From assembly GCF_021032705.1 (NCBI RefSeq), contig NZ_JAHVXI010000009.1, positions 26,971 to 68,417 on the forward strand: a stretch of DNA of 41,447 nt, in the 5' to 3' direction. Of this stretch, positions 31,837 through 39,273 are shown piece by piece. The stretch's first letter is position 1, and each line of letters begins with the position of its first letter. Made by a program: the position numbers and the translations under genes. Under the pieces are notes generated by a model. It saw only the letters and a list, made by a program, of their open reading frames with translations, was not told the DNA's origin and made no database searches. The stretch comes from Psychroserpens luteolus (GTDB taxonomy: Bacteria; Bacteroidota; Bacteroidia; Flavobacteriales; Flavobacteriaceae).

Positions 31837-32343
31837 ATGAGTAATAATAGACCAAGAATAAAAGTACCCTATGAACCGTTAGACATCGTTGTTGATTTGA
31901 CATCTGTAACCCTATTGCTATTGATGATTATATATACCATTATGTCCTATTCGGAATTACCAGACATTATCCCTTCACATATTAATGCGCAAGGAGAAGT
32001 AGATGGTCACAGCGAAAAAAACTTTTTATGGTTTTTACCTGGATTGGGTCTTATCATGTTTTTAGGATTGTCATATTTAAATAAGTTTCCACATATCCAT
32101 AATTACATGGTGAATATCACAGAAGAAAATGCCCTCAAGAACTATCGCTTTAGTACTCGGATATTACGATTTACTAATTTGTTTGTTGTTCTCATTTTTG
32201 CATGTATAGCCTATTTCACAATTCAAACAGCTAAAGGGCATGCCACTAATATTGGCTCTTGGTTTGTTCCAACGATTATAGGTGTTAGTATTATTTTGCC
32301 CATTTTGGTTATAACCTATAGTCGAAAAATTAATAAGTCATGA
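31837..32343 (+). CDS. DUF1648 domain membrane protein (168 aa)
   Basis: Start ATG 31837, one base after the DUF4177 stop; a TTG at 31813 lies inside the preceding gene and is rejected. Residues about 20-65 contain the DUF1648 signature: a first transmembrane helix followed by YSELPDIIPSHINAQGEVDGH, and then further helices at about 71-90, 115-135 and 145-162. DUF1648 proteins are often part of signalling or peptide-sensing membrane modules (SdpI is one member). The ATG of the next, very short frame overlaps its stop (ATGA). Confidence 0.88.
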   Translation: MSNNRPRIKVPYEPLDIVVDLTSVTLLLLMIIYTIMSYSELPDIIPSHINAQGEVDGHSEKNFLWFLPGLGLIMFLGLSYLNKFPHIHNYMVNITEENALKNYRFSTRILRFTNLFVVLIFACIAYFTIQTAKGHATNIGSWFVPTIIGVSIILPILVITYSRKINKS

Positions 32344-32414
32344 TTATCAAAATAGTATTTTTGCTTTTAATACTTATATTAAGTTTAATAAAAGCGCTAT
32401 TCATAACACAATAA
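32340..32414 (+). CDS. Possible 24-residue transmembrane peptide
   Basis: MIIKIVFLLLILILSLIKALFITQ. It overlaps the DUF1648 stop by four bases (ATGA) and ends two bases before the ATG of the Arc-like gene, exactly filling a gap of 73 bp in an otherwise gap-free operon. One hydrophobic helix with a single Lys near each end. Short AT-rich frames can be hydrophobic by chance; the precise fit to its neighbours is the only positive evidence. Confidence 0.4.
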   Translation: MIIKIVFLLLILILSLIKALFITQ

Positions 32415-32416
32415 AA

Positions 32417-32596
32417 ATGGCAAAGAAAAAAGCATTTGCATTGCGAATAAACGAAGATATGCTCAAAGCGATCGAAAAATGGGCTTCTGATGAATTTAGA
32501 AGCACTAATGGCCAGATCGAGTGGATGCTTATGCAATACCTTAAAGAACAAAACAGGCAACCCAAGCCAAAAAAGACCGATGAAAGCGACACTTAA
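32417..32596 (+). CDS. Arc-like ribbon-helix-helix DNA-binding protein (59 aa)
   Basis: KKKAFALRINEDMLKAIEKWA followed by a second helix EFRSTNGQIEWMLMQYLKEQ. The initial strand with alternating Phe-Leu-Ile and basic residues plus two helices is the Arc/MetJ fold, expected to act as a dimer on DNA. A Pro/Lys-rich tail follows. As the last gene of the SPFH operon it may be its autoregulator (inference). The terminator stem overlaps the stop codon. I see no toxin-like partner. Confidence 0.85.
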   Translation: MAKKKAFALRINEDMLKAIEKWASDEFRSTNGQIEWMLMQYLKEQNRQPKPKKTDESDT

Positions 32597-32612
32597 AAAC
32601 GTCGCTTTTTTT
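32583..32612 (+). terminator. Intrinsic terminator of the SPFH operon
   Basis: AAAGCGAC (32583-32590) and GTCGCTTT (32601-32608), loop of ten, T-tract to 32612. The stop codon of the Arc-like gene (32594-32596) is in the loop. Confidence 0.85.
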
Positions 32613-32659
32613 ATGCGCTTTTATTTTGGTATTTTGCGAACTATAAAGACAACTACAAT

Positions 32660-33970
32660 ATGGACAATACACCTTTATTTACTGATGATACTATCGTTTT
32701 TGGACTTCTAATGCTCTCATTAGGGTTTGTATTCCTAACAGAATCTATAAAGACTGGCTTTTGGCCCAAGTTTTATAAAATAGTTCCTGGATTATTTATG
32801 GCTTATATGATTCCAGCAGTATTAACTACAGCTGGTCTTATATCTCCAGAATGGACAACGATCTCTGATAGTGGAGAAGTAACAGAGCATAGTTCAAATT
32901 TGTATTATGTATCCAGTAGATATTTGTTACCAGCAGCATTAGTTTTAATGACCTTAAGTATCGATTTAAAAGCCGTTTTTAATCTAGGTTGGAAAGCCTT
33001 GGTGATGTTTTTTACTGGAACTTTAGGAATCGTAATTGGCGGACCGATAGCTATTCTTTTAATTGCAGCTGTCTCACCAGAAACTGTTGGCGGTGTTGGT
33101 CCAGATGCTGTTTGGAGAGGTCTTTCAACACTTGCTGGAAGCTGGATTGGTGGTGGTGCAAATCAAACTGCCATGCTAGAGATCTATGGTTATAATCAAA
33201 AACTTTATGGTGGAATGGTATTTGTCGATATTGTAGTTGCCAACATATGGATGGCTATCATATTGATTGGTATTGGAAAACGAAACAGAATTAATAAATG
33301 GTTAAAAGCTGATACATCGTCTATTGAAGAGCTTAAAGAAAAAGTATCTACATTCTCAGAAAAAGTAAAACGTAATCCGTCACTAACAGACATAATGATT
33401 ATAGGTGCTATTGCATTTGGAACGGTAAGTATTGCTCATTTATGCTCTAACGTTCTAGCACCATTTTTTGACAACTTGGTGGCTGGTATAGAATCTCAAA
33501 CTACTCGAAATATATTTACGTTCTTAGGATCAAAATTCTTTTGGATGATTAGTATAGCAACTCTTATCGCCATACTACTATCCTTTACCAAAGCTAAAAA
33601 CTATGAAGGCGCAGGTGCTAGTAAATTTGGTAGTGTTTTTATCTATATTCTTGTTGCAAGTATTGGAATGAAAATGGATTTGACACTCATATTTGATAAC
33701 ATGGGGCTCATTGCCATTGGTGTTGTTTGGATGACCATACATGCTCTTTTACTTATTGGAATAGCAAAACTTATCAAAGCACCATACTTCTTCTTAGCTG
33801 TTGGTAGCCAAGCAAATGTCGGTGGAGCTGCCTCTGCTCCTATTGTTGCATCTGCTTTTCACCCATCGTTAGCTACAGTTGGTGTGCTTCTTGCTGTCTT
33901 TGGTTATGCCATTGGAACTATAGCTGCTATTGGTTGTACAATTTTAATGGAATTAGCTGCTGTAAGTTAG
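32660..33970 (+). CDS. DUF819 family integral membrane protein (putative transporter)
   Basis: 436 residues with about ten to twelve transmembrane helices. GSWIGGGANQTAMLE and VGSQANVGGAASAPIVASAFHP are the paired family signatures of DUF819 (YjcL-like) proteins, placed at about 165 and 385 in the two halves of an inverted-repeat fold like that of sodium-coupled transporters. A cytoplasmic loop at about 212-250 is charged (TSSIEELKEKVSTFSEKVKR). The substrate is unknown. The next gene starts 49 bp downstream. Confidence 0.92.
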   Translation: MDNTPLFTDDTIVFGLLMLSLGFVFLTESIKTGFWPKFYKIVPGLFMAYMIPAVLTTAGLISPEWTTISDSGEVTEHSSNLYYVSSRYLLPAALVLMTLSIDLKAVFNLGWKALVMFFTGTLGIVIGGPIAILLIAAVSPETVGGVGPDAVWRGLSTLAGSWIGGGANQTAMLEIYGYNQKLYGGMVFVDIVVANIWMAIILIGIGKRNRINKWLKADTSSIEELKEKVSTFSEKVKRNPSLTDIMIIGAIAFGTVSIAHLCSNVLAPFFDNLVAGIESQTTRNIFTFLGSKFFWMISIATLIAILLSFTKAKNYEGAGASKFGSVFIYILVASIGMKMDLTLIFDNMGLIAIGVVWMTIHALLLIGIAKLIKAPYFFLAVGSQANVGGAASAPIVASAFHPSLATVGVLLAVFGYAIGTIAAIGCTILMELAAVS

Positions 33971-34019
33971 TTTTTAATTATTTTTTATAAGATATTTGCG
34001 CACTCAAAATCAAAATTAA

Positions 34020-34745
34020 ATGAAGCAATTTATTGTTGTATTACTCGCACTTTTATTGGTTTCCTGTGGAAAGGAAGAGCAACATGATTTCACGCTTAAT
34101 GGTCATGTTAAAGGTCTAAAAAAAGGAACTGTTTATTTACAGAAACAACAGGATACTATTATGGTGACTTTAGATTCTGTTGCTGTTAATGGTGATTCAC
34201 ATTTTGTACTTCATTCAAAACTACAAGAACCTGAGATTTTATTTTTAAAGCTAGATAAAAATGATAACGAAGAAGGTACTATTGCTTTTTTTGCAGACAA
34301 AGGAATTACAGAAATTAACTCTTCACTTAAAAACTTTAATATTGATGCTACAGTAAAAGGATCGAAACAACAAGCTATTTTAGATAAATACCTAGATATG
34401 ATGTCTAAATTTAATGACAAAAATTTAGATTTGATTAAGGAGAGTCTTGAGTCTCAAAAAGCAAAAGACACAAGCAAAGTCGAATCTTTAAAAACAGACT
34501 TTGATAACCTTTTAAAAAGTAAGTATCGCTATACGATTAATTTCGCCGTAAGTCATCCAGACAGTGAAGTTTCTCCTTATCTAGCTATAAGTGAAGTTCC
34601 AAATACAAGTATTAGTTATTTACAGCAAATTTACGATACGCTTACGACTAATGTGAAGGCATCAAAATATGGTAAACAATTAGACGCGTTTATTAAAGAG
34701 CGAAAGCTAGAAAAAGAAAAGCAAGATACGAGCAGCCAAGACTAG
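34020..34745 (+). CDS. DUF4369-domain lipoprotein (241 aa)
   Basis: Signal peptide MKQFIVVLLALLLVSC with lipobox LVSC and Cys16. Residues about 25-115 form a DUF4369-type beta domain: FTLNGHVKGLKKGTVYLQK, LDSVAVNGDSHFVLHSKL and EPEILFLKLDK. After it comes a helical region with charged repeats to the C-terminus (KERKLEKEKQDTSSQD). In Bacteroidetes this domain usually precedes a thioredoxin-like domain, which is absent here. A GATATTTG box (33991-33998), one base off consensus, lies 21 bases before the ATG. Terminated at 34764-34799. Confidence 0.9.
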   Translation: MKQFIVVLLALLLVSCGKEEQHDFTLNGHVKGLKKGTVYLQKQQDTIMVTLDSVAVNGDSHFVLHSKLQEPEILFLKLDKNDNEEGTIAFFADKGITEINSSLKNFNIDATVKGSKQQAILDKYLDMMSKFNDKNLDLIKESLESQKAKDTSKVESLKTDFDNLLKSKYRYTINFAVSHPDSEVSPYLAISEVPNTSISYLQQIYDTLTTNVKASKYGKQLDAFIKERKLEKEKQDTSSQD

Positions 34746-34763
34746 TTTTTATCTTATATGAAT

Positions 34764-34799
34764 AAAAAAATCCCAAACATAATGTTTGGGATTTTTTTT
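34764..34799 (+). terminator. Intrinsic terminator after the DUF4369 gene
   Basis: TCCCAAACA (34771-34779) and TGTTTGGGA (34783-34791) with a three-base loop, flanked by A7 and T8. It also lies directly after the 3' end of the convergent tRNA gene and can end that transcript on the minus strand. Confidence 0.9.
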
Positions 34800-34800
34800 G

Positions 34801-34874
34801 AGCCAATGGAGGGACTCGAACCCACGACCTGCTGATTACAAATCAGCTGCTCTAGCCAGCTGAGCTACATCGGC
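34801..34874 (-). tRNA. tRNA-Thr (anticodon TGT)
   Basis: A 74-base cloverleaf on the minus strand. Acceptor stem GCCGATG/CATTGGC (one G-T pair) with discriminator T, TA at positions 8-9, D arm GCTC..GAGC, anticodon arm GCTGA-TTTGTAA-TCAGC with anticodon TGT, and TTCGAGT in the T loop. One T-T mismatch in the T stem (GTGGG/CCCTC). CCA is not encoded. Confidence 0.97.
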
Positions 34875-34886
34875 TTTTAAGAGGTG

Positions 34887-34917
34887 CAAATATAGTATTG
34901 ATATCTAAATTTGCAAA
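34887..34917 (-). promoter_or_regulatory. Promoter of tRNA-Thr (TTTG-N19-TATATTTG)
   Basis: On the minus strand TTTG (34917-34914), a 19-base spacer and TATATTTG (34894-34887), both exact to the Bacteroidetes consensus, about 13 bases before the mature 5' end of the tRNA. It is the best promoter match in the window. Confidence 0.75.
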
Positions 34918-34932
34918 TACACTCTTAAAAAA

Positions 34933-35202
34933 TTATCCTAATTTATTTAATTTATCAATCAAAGCTCTACCTTTTTCTTCGAGCTCATTATTGATTGCTT
35001 TAAAGTGCGCTTTTTTATTCTCAACACTTTTATCATTTACTTTTGCGATTAAGACGTCAAAAGTTTCGATTGCTTCATCAATAATCGCCTCACTCTTCTT
35101 TGTGTCTTTATCTGTGTTGCTATATTCCCAAACATAAACTGCTTCTATAATGTCTCCTAGAACAAAGTTAATGTCTTTTTTAAGATCTCTAATATTTGCC
35201 AT
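34933..35202 (-). CDS. Small helical hypothetical protein (89 aa)
   Basis: MANIRDLKKDINFVLGDIIEAVYVWEYS; the remainder is a run of charged, probably helical sequence (SEAIIDEAIETFDVLIAKVND and HFKAINNELEEKGRALIDKL). No signal peptide or membrane segment. It lies 26 bp downstream of manA and is the last gene of the idi-queD-manA run. I recall similar short proteins beside manA in other flavobacteria but know no function. Confidence 0.75.
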   Translation of the reverse strand: MANIRDLKKDINFVLGDIIEAVYVWEYSNTDKDTKKSEAIIDEAIETFDVLIAKVNDKSVENKKAHFKAINNELEEKGRALIDKLNKLG

Positions 35203-35228
35203 AATTACTTAATTTGTTTGCTACAAAA

Positions 35229-36200
35229 TTAAACATAAACTTCCAATAGTTTCGCATTGGCAGATGTTATTTTATAGGTTTTTATTGCTGCGGGAAGTAG
35301 TATCGTTTCCCCTTGTTTTATAAATTCTGAAGCGTGTTCGGTTTCTATGATTGCTTCACCTTCAACACACATGTATATAAAGAAGGAATCTTTGGAGTTT
35401 AACTTCAAAATAGACTCAGTGACATGAAGCATACTTGTTGTAAAGTAATCGCAACTCACCATTTCATTCGATATATTCTTTTCATTTGAATAATCTACTC
35501 TAAAATCATCTTTCATTTCAAAATTAAACGCATCAATCGCTAAATCGTTATGCAGTTCTCTTTCGTTACCTTGATCATCCACCCGATCCCAATCGTAAAC
35601 TCTGTATGTAATATCACTTGTTTGTTGGATTTCGGCTAATAACACACCCGCTCCAATGGCATGAACACGACCAACTTCGATGAAGTAGGTATCTCCGGCT
35701 TTTACCTTATCGAAATTTAAAATTTGCGTAAGTGTTTTATCCTCAAGATGTTTCAGGTATTTATCGGGCGTCATTTCTTGATTAAAGCCAACAATTAAAT
35801 TAGCATCATCATCTGCTTGCATCACATACCACATCTCGGTTTTTCCAAATGAATTATGGCGTTTTGCCGCAAGTTCATCATTAGGATGCAATTGAATAGA
35901 TAAATCTTCTTTTGCGTCAATAAATTTAATTAATAACGGAAATTTGTTTCCGAAGATCTTATAATTCTTTTCTCCTAATAAATCTGCTTTATAATCTTCA
36001 AGAAGTTCTTTTAAAGACTGCCCTTTTAAATCGCCATTTACAACGACTGAAGTATCTCCTTCAACATCACTAATTTCCCAACTTTCACCTACATTGGGTA
36101 AACTTGATGCTTTATTGAGTAGCGCGGCTAACTTTTGTCCTCCCCAAATTTTATCTTTTAAAATGGGTTGAAACTTAATAGGATATAGTGGTTTTTTCAT
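35229..36200 (-). CDS. manA: Mannose-6-phosphate isomerase, class I
   Basis: It interconverts mannose-6-phosphate and fructose-6-phosphate, feeding GDP-mannose and surface polysaccharide synthesis. 323 residues, the short type I form. KIWGGQKL and PNVGESWEISD at the N-terminus; zinc ligands Gln103 and His105 (SIQLHPNDE), Glu122 (GKTEMWYVM) and His180 (GRVHAIG); YRVYDWDR follows. The C-terminal cupin-like strand region is present. It overlaps queD by four bases (ATGA on the minus strand). Confidence 0.95.
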   Translation of the reverse strand: MKKPLYPIKFQPILKDKIWGGQKLAALLNKASSLPNVGESWEISDVEGDTSVVVNGDLKGQSLKELLEDYKADLLGEKNYKIFGNKFPLLIKFIDAKEDLSIQLHPNDELAAKRHNSFGKTEMWYVMQADDDANLIVGFNQEMTPDKYLKHLEDKTLTQILNFDKVKAGDTYFIEVGRVHAIGAGVLLAEIQQTSDITYRVYDWDRVDDQGNERELHNDLAIDAFNFEMKDDFRVDYSNEKNISNEMVSCDYFTTSMLHVTESILKLNSKDSFFIYMCVEGEAIIETEHASEFIKQGETILLPAAIKTYKITSANAKLLEVYV

Positions 36201-36607
36201 TCTCCTGAATAGGTTACAAAGTTGCGCGGTGTTTCATATAGTGTAATTTCTAGATCAAAATCGGTATTAAGTTTGGGTTTGATCTTATCATAAATGACAA
36301 CGACAATATTTTCGGCAGTAGGATTTAAATCTTTGAATTCTGGAACTTCTACATTCAGGTTTTTATGATCAAGTGCATCTTCAACTTCTGATTTAATGAT
36401 ATCTTTTAATACTTTCATATCGATCACATATCCTGTTTCTGGATCTATTTCACCTGTAACACTAACAATCAATTCATAGTTGTGACCATGAAAATTTGGA
36501 TTATTACATTTTCCGAAGATCTCATCATTTTTCTCAAAACTCCAATCCTTACGATACAAGCGATGAGCTGCATTAAAATGTGCTTTTCTACTTACTGTTA
36601 CTCGCAT
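36197..36607 (-). CDS. queD: 6-carboxytetrahydropterin synthase QueD / 6-pyruvoyltetrahydropterin synthase family
   Basis: It makes 6-carboxy-5,6,7,8-tetrahydropterin from dihydroneopterin triphosphate, the substrate of QueE. 136 residues. Zinc ligands His15 (FNAAHRL), His40 and His42 (PNFHGHNYEL), catalytic Cys34 in FGKCNNP, and LNPTAENIVV with ETPRNFVTYSG at the C-terminus. PTPS and QueD are hard to separate by sequence alone; queE elsewhere in the window favours QueD. The ATG overlaps the idi stop by one base. Confidence 0.92.
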   Translation of the reverse strand: MRVTVSRKAHFNAAHRLYRKDWSFEKNDEIFGKCNNPNFHGHNYELIVSVTGEIDPETGYVIDMKVLKDIIKSEVEDALDHKNLNVEVPEFKDLNPTAENIVVVIYDKIKPKLNTDFDLEITLYETPRNFVTYSGE

Positions 36608-37131
36608 TACTTTGAAATATTAATGTGTTCGTAAAATTTATCAAAAATAATTTTAAACCACTCAGTATATTGATCTGGATTGAGTTCTATATCAACTTTA
36701 ACGGTTTCTAAAGGCATCCACTTCCAAGCTTCAACTTCTTCATTGTTAATTATTGGTTCATCATTATAATGACCTATCATCACATGATCGAGTTCATGTT
36801 CTGTTAATCCATTATCAAAAGGTGCTTTGTATATAAATGAAATCGTTTCTTTTAAATCTACAACAAATCCCATTTCTTCCATTAAACGACGCTTTCCCGC
36901 TTCAATATTAGTTTCACCTACACGCTGATGACTACAACAGGTATTAGTCCACAATAAAGGGGAATGGTATTTATGTTTTGCGCGTTGCTGTAACATAAGT
37001 TCATTATCATCATTAAAGATAAATACTGAAAATGCACGATGCAATACTGCTTTTTCATGAGCTTCCAACTTTGGCATTGTACCAATTTGCTCATCATTTT
37101 CGTTTACAAGAATTACGTGTTCTTCTGCCAT
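36607..37131 (-). CDS. idi: Isopentenyl-diphosphate delta-isomerase, type I
   Basis: It interconverts IPP and DMAPP at the entry to isoprenoid synthesis. 174 residues from ATG 37129-37131 (MAEEHVILVNE). Nudix-type fold: HRAFSVFIFN, the catalytic Cys region WTNTCCSHQRVGE (about 61-73), the Nudix-like AGKRRLMEEMGF and the metal/catalytic Glu in TEHELDHV (about 110-117). A TTG at 37149 would add six residues but is part of the CAAC stretch next to the promoter box and is rejected. Confidence 0.95.
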   Translation of the reverse strand: MAEEHVILVNENDEQIGTMPKLEAHEKAVLHRAFSVFIFNDDNELMLQQRAKHKYHSPLLWTNTCCSHQRVGETNIEAGKRRLMEEMGFVVDLKETISFIYKAPFDNGLTEHELDHVMIGHYNDEPIINNEEVEAWKWMPLETVKVDIELNPDQYTEWFKIIFDKFYEHINISK

Positions 37132-37137
37132 AGCGAA

Positions 37138-37145
37138 CAAAAATA
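37138..37145 (-). promoter_or_regulatory. Candidate -7 element TATTTTTG of the idi operon
   Basis: Exact TANNTTTG on the minus strand, six bases before the idi ATG, which would make the operon mRNA nearly leaderless. No clear -33 TTG. Confidence 0.4.
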
Positions 37146-37171
37146 ACAACTAAATGTTAAAAAAAATACTA

Positions 37172-37206
37172 GAAACAAAAAAGCTGCCTTAAAAAAGACA
37201 GCTTTT
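37172..37206 (-). terminator. Intrinsic terminator after the OmpA/PD40 gene
   Basis: On the minus strand AAAAGCTG (37206-37199) and CAGCTTTT (37186-37179) pair, followed by TTTTTTG. It ends the adhesin-porP-ompA run. Confidence 0.75.
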
Positions 37207-37239
37207 AACTTTTATTTAATAGATAAGGTCATATCTAAA

Positions 37240-39267
37240 TTAATTTTCTGGACACTTTTGACCATTAATACTAGTGACGATAAATTCACTTCTTCTATTA
37301 AGCTGATGTTCAGCTTCACTACATGATGAATCATTTGTTGGTTCACAACCACAATCGTTAACTAATCGTGATTCTCCATAACCTTTAGCTGTTAAACGCT
37401 CTGCTGCCACTCCTTTATCAATTAAGTATTGACGTGTAGATTGTGCTCTATTATCAGATAATCTTTCATTGTAAGATGCAGGACCTCTACAATCGGTATG
37501 ACTTCTAACATCAATTGTTATGGTTGGGTATTTATTCATTACAGCCAATACTTTTTGCAGCTCTACTTCTGCATCGTATCTAATGTCATACTTATCAAAA
37601 TCGAAGTAAATAATAGGAATATCTAAAATCTTCGCTAAATCTGCACAAGGTTCTAGCGCAACTACATCTTTTTCGAGTAATAATTCAATTTCTAATTTTT
37701 GTTTTTTCTTAGGCGTTGTAAAACGTTTTTCGTCTGAAGCGTAGGTCTCTTTTTCTCCTCTAACTAAAAACTCCATTTCACAAGCCAATCCTTCAAATTT
37801 ATAGGAACCATCACTTCCAACTGTCATTTGTTGCAATTGATTTCCTTCGCCATCAAACAAGGTAACAACAGCTCCTGAGAGTAACTCCATGGTCTCTTTA
37901 TCCTTCACAGTACCTTCAAGTACTTGTTCACATTCAGGAATAGTAAAACTATAAATATCATCATCTCCTTTACCTCCATCTCTATTAGATGTAAAGAACC
38001 CTTCTTTAGTCCCTAAGTTTTCGTAGTAACCAAAATCATCCATAGGACTATTAATTGGTCTACCAACATTCTCAAGAGACATTGGCTGATTTAAAGCACG
38101 TTTGTTTTCAAAATCTCTAATCACAAAGACATCCAATCCGCCTAAACCGCTAAACCCATTAGACGATAAATATAAGTCACCTTCTGAGTTTATAAAAGGA
38201 AAGGTTTCATGACCTTCAGTATTTACTGATGCTCCGAGGTTAACAGGATCTCCTAAAGAACCGTCTTCATTGATATCTACTTCAAAAATATCAGACTTAC
38301 CTAGCGTTCCATTCATGTCTGATGCAAAGTACATTTTTGTTCCTTGTACATTAACAGTAGGATGTGCTACACTGTACTCATCACTATTAAAGTGTACAGG
38401 TTCAATATCGTCCCAATTTCCGTTATCATTTAAAGTCGCTTTGAAAAGCTTCAATCTGTTAGTTCCATCTTCACTGTTTCTATATTTCTTATTGTAATAA
38501 TTATTACGTGTAAAATACATGACTTGATCATCTGGTGTGAAAGCAACAGTAGATTCATGATACTTTGTATTAATATCACTATCTAATTTTGTTACATTAT
38601 CATAAGAGCCATCATCTTGTTTGTTTGCAGAAAACAAGTCAAGATAAGGTTGCTCATTCCATTTGTATTTTTTTCCACCTCCACGAGACGATGCAAATAT
38701 CAATTGATCTTTATATTGTGTAGAACCAAAGTCTGAAACTTCAGAATTAATATCCAGATTATAAACTTCAAATTCTCTACTTGCTTCGTCGATCATAGAT
38801 AAATAATCAACAGTAGAAGAGAATGCCCTTCCTCTTAGATCGCTTCTATCTTCAGCTGCAAACTTTTTCATCCACTTATCAGACTCGTCATAATTTTCAA
38901 TAGATTTTAATGATTGTGCGTATCTGAAATAGTATTCAGGGTCTATACCATCAACATCCATTTTCATAAGCTCGCCATACCATTTAGCAGCGTCTTTCAT
39001 TTGATTGTTGAAATAGAAAGAATTAGCTAATTTCTGCAATAAATCAACAGAAGTAAAGCCATTTTCAGCAACTTCTAAAAGAATCTCACTAGTCTTTAAA
39101 TAGGCCAAGTTATCATATTCTTTAGACGCTTGTCTAATTTTCCCTCTTTGCGAGTATCCCATCGAAAAAATTAAACTAAAAGCCAGAATACATATAATTT
39201 TATGTGTTTTACTCACGCCAATCTTATTGGCTGTTTTGAGTTCGTGATTTAAAAAATTCATAATCAT
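37240..39267 (-). CDS. OmpA-family outer-membrane protein with TPR, PD40 and carboxypeptidase-like domains
   Basis: 675 residues. A signal peptide is preceded by a short basic stretch (the hydrophobic core is at about 24-38, ending YSQ); a start at M3 is equally possible. Then TPR-like helices (about 50-150), a PD40/WD40-like propeller (about 190-450; DQLIFASSRGGGKK, YFASDMNGTLGKSDIFEVD, DLYLSSNGFSGLGGLDVFV), a carboxypeptidase regulatory-like beta domain (about 455-530) and a C-terminal OmpA domain (about 555-665: YFDFDKYDIR, VRSHTDCRGPASYNERLSDNRA). The OmpA part binds peptidoglycan. The arrangement resembles PorE-type or SprF-cluster proteins of the type IX secretion/gliding machinery. Confidence 0.93.
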   Translation of the reverse strand: MIMNFLNHELKTANKIGVSKTHKIICILAFSLIFSMGYSQRGKIRQASKEYDNLAYLKTSEILLEVAENGFTSVDLLQKLANSFYFNNQMKDAAKWYGELMKMDVDGIDPEYYFRYAQSLKSIENYDESDKWMKKFAAEDRSDLRGRAFSSTVDYLSMIDEASREFEVYNLDINSEVSDFGSTQYKDQLIFASSRGGGKKYKWNEQPYLDLFSANKQDDGSYDNVTKLDSDINTKYHESTVAFTPDDQVMYFTRNNYYNKKYRNSEDGTNRLKLFKATLNDNGNWDDIEPVHFNSDEYSVAHPTVNVQGTKMYFASDMNGTLGKSDIFEVDINEDGSLGDPVNLGASVNTEGHETFPFINSEGDLYLSSNGFSGLGGLDVFVIRDFENKRALNQPMSLENVGRPINSPMDDFGYYENLGTKEGFFTSNRDGGKGDDDIYSFTIPECEQVLEGTVKDKETMELLSGAVVTLFDGEGNQLQQMTVGSDGSYKFEGLACEMEFLVRGEKETYASDEKRFTTPKKKQKLEIELLLEKDVVALEPCADLAKILDIPIIYFDFDKYDIRYDAEVELQKVLAVMNKYPTITIDVRSHTDCRGPASYNERLSDNRAQSTRQYLIDKGVAAERLTAKGYGESRLVNDCGCEPTNDSSCSEAEHQLNRRSEFIVTSINGQKCPEN

Positions 39268-39273
39268 TATTTT

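Noticed and set aside
32417-32596. Arc-like protein considered as an antitoxin
   Set aside because: No toxin-like gene adjoins it; it ends an operon and precedes a terminator.
34906-34913. Plus-strand TAAATTTG box near the tRNA promoter
   Set aside because: It overlaps the tRNA promoter region and faces the 3' end of a minus-strand gene; probably chance.
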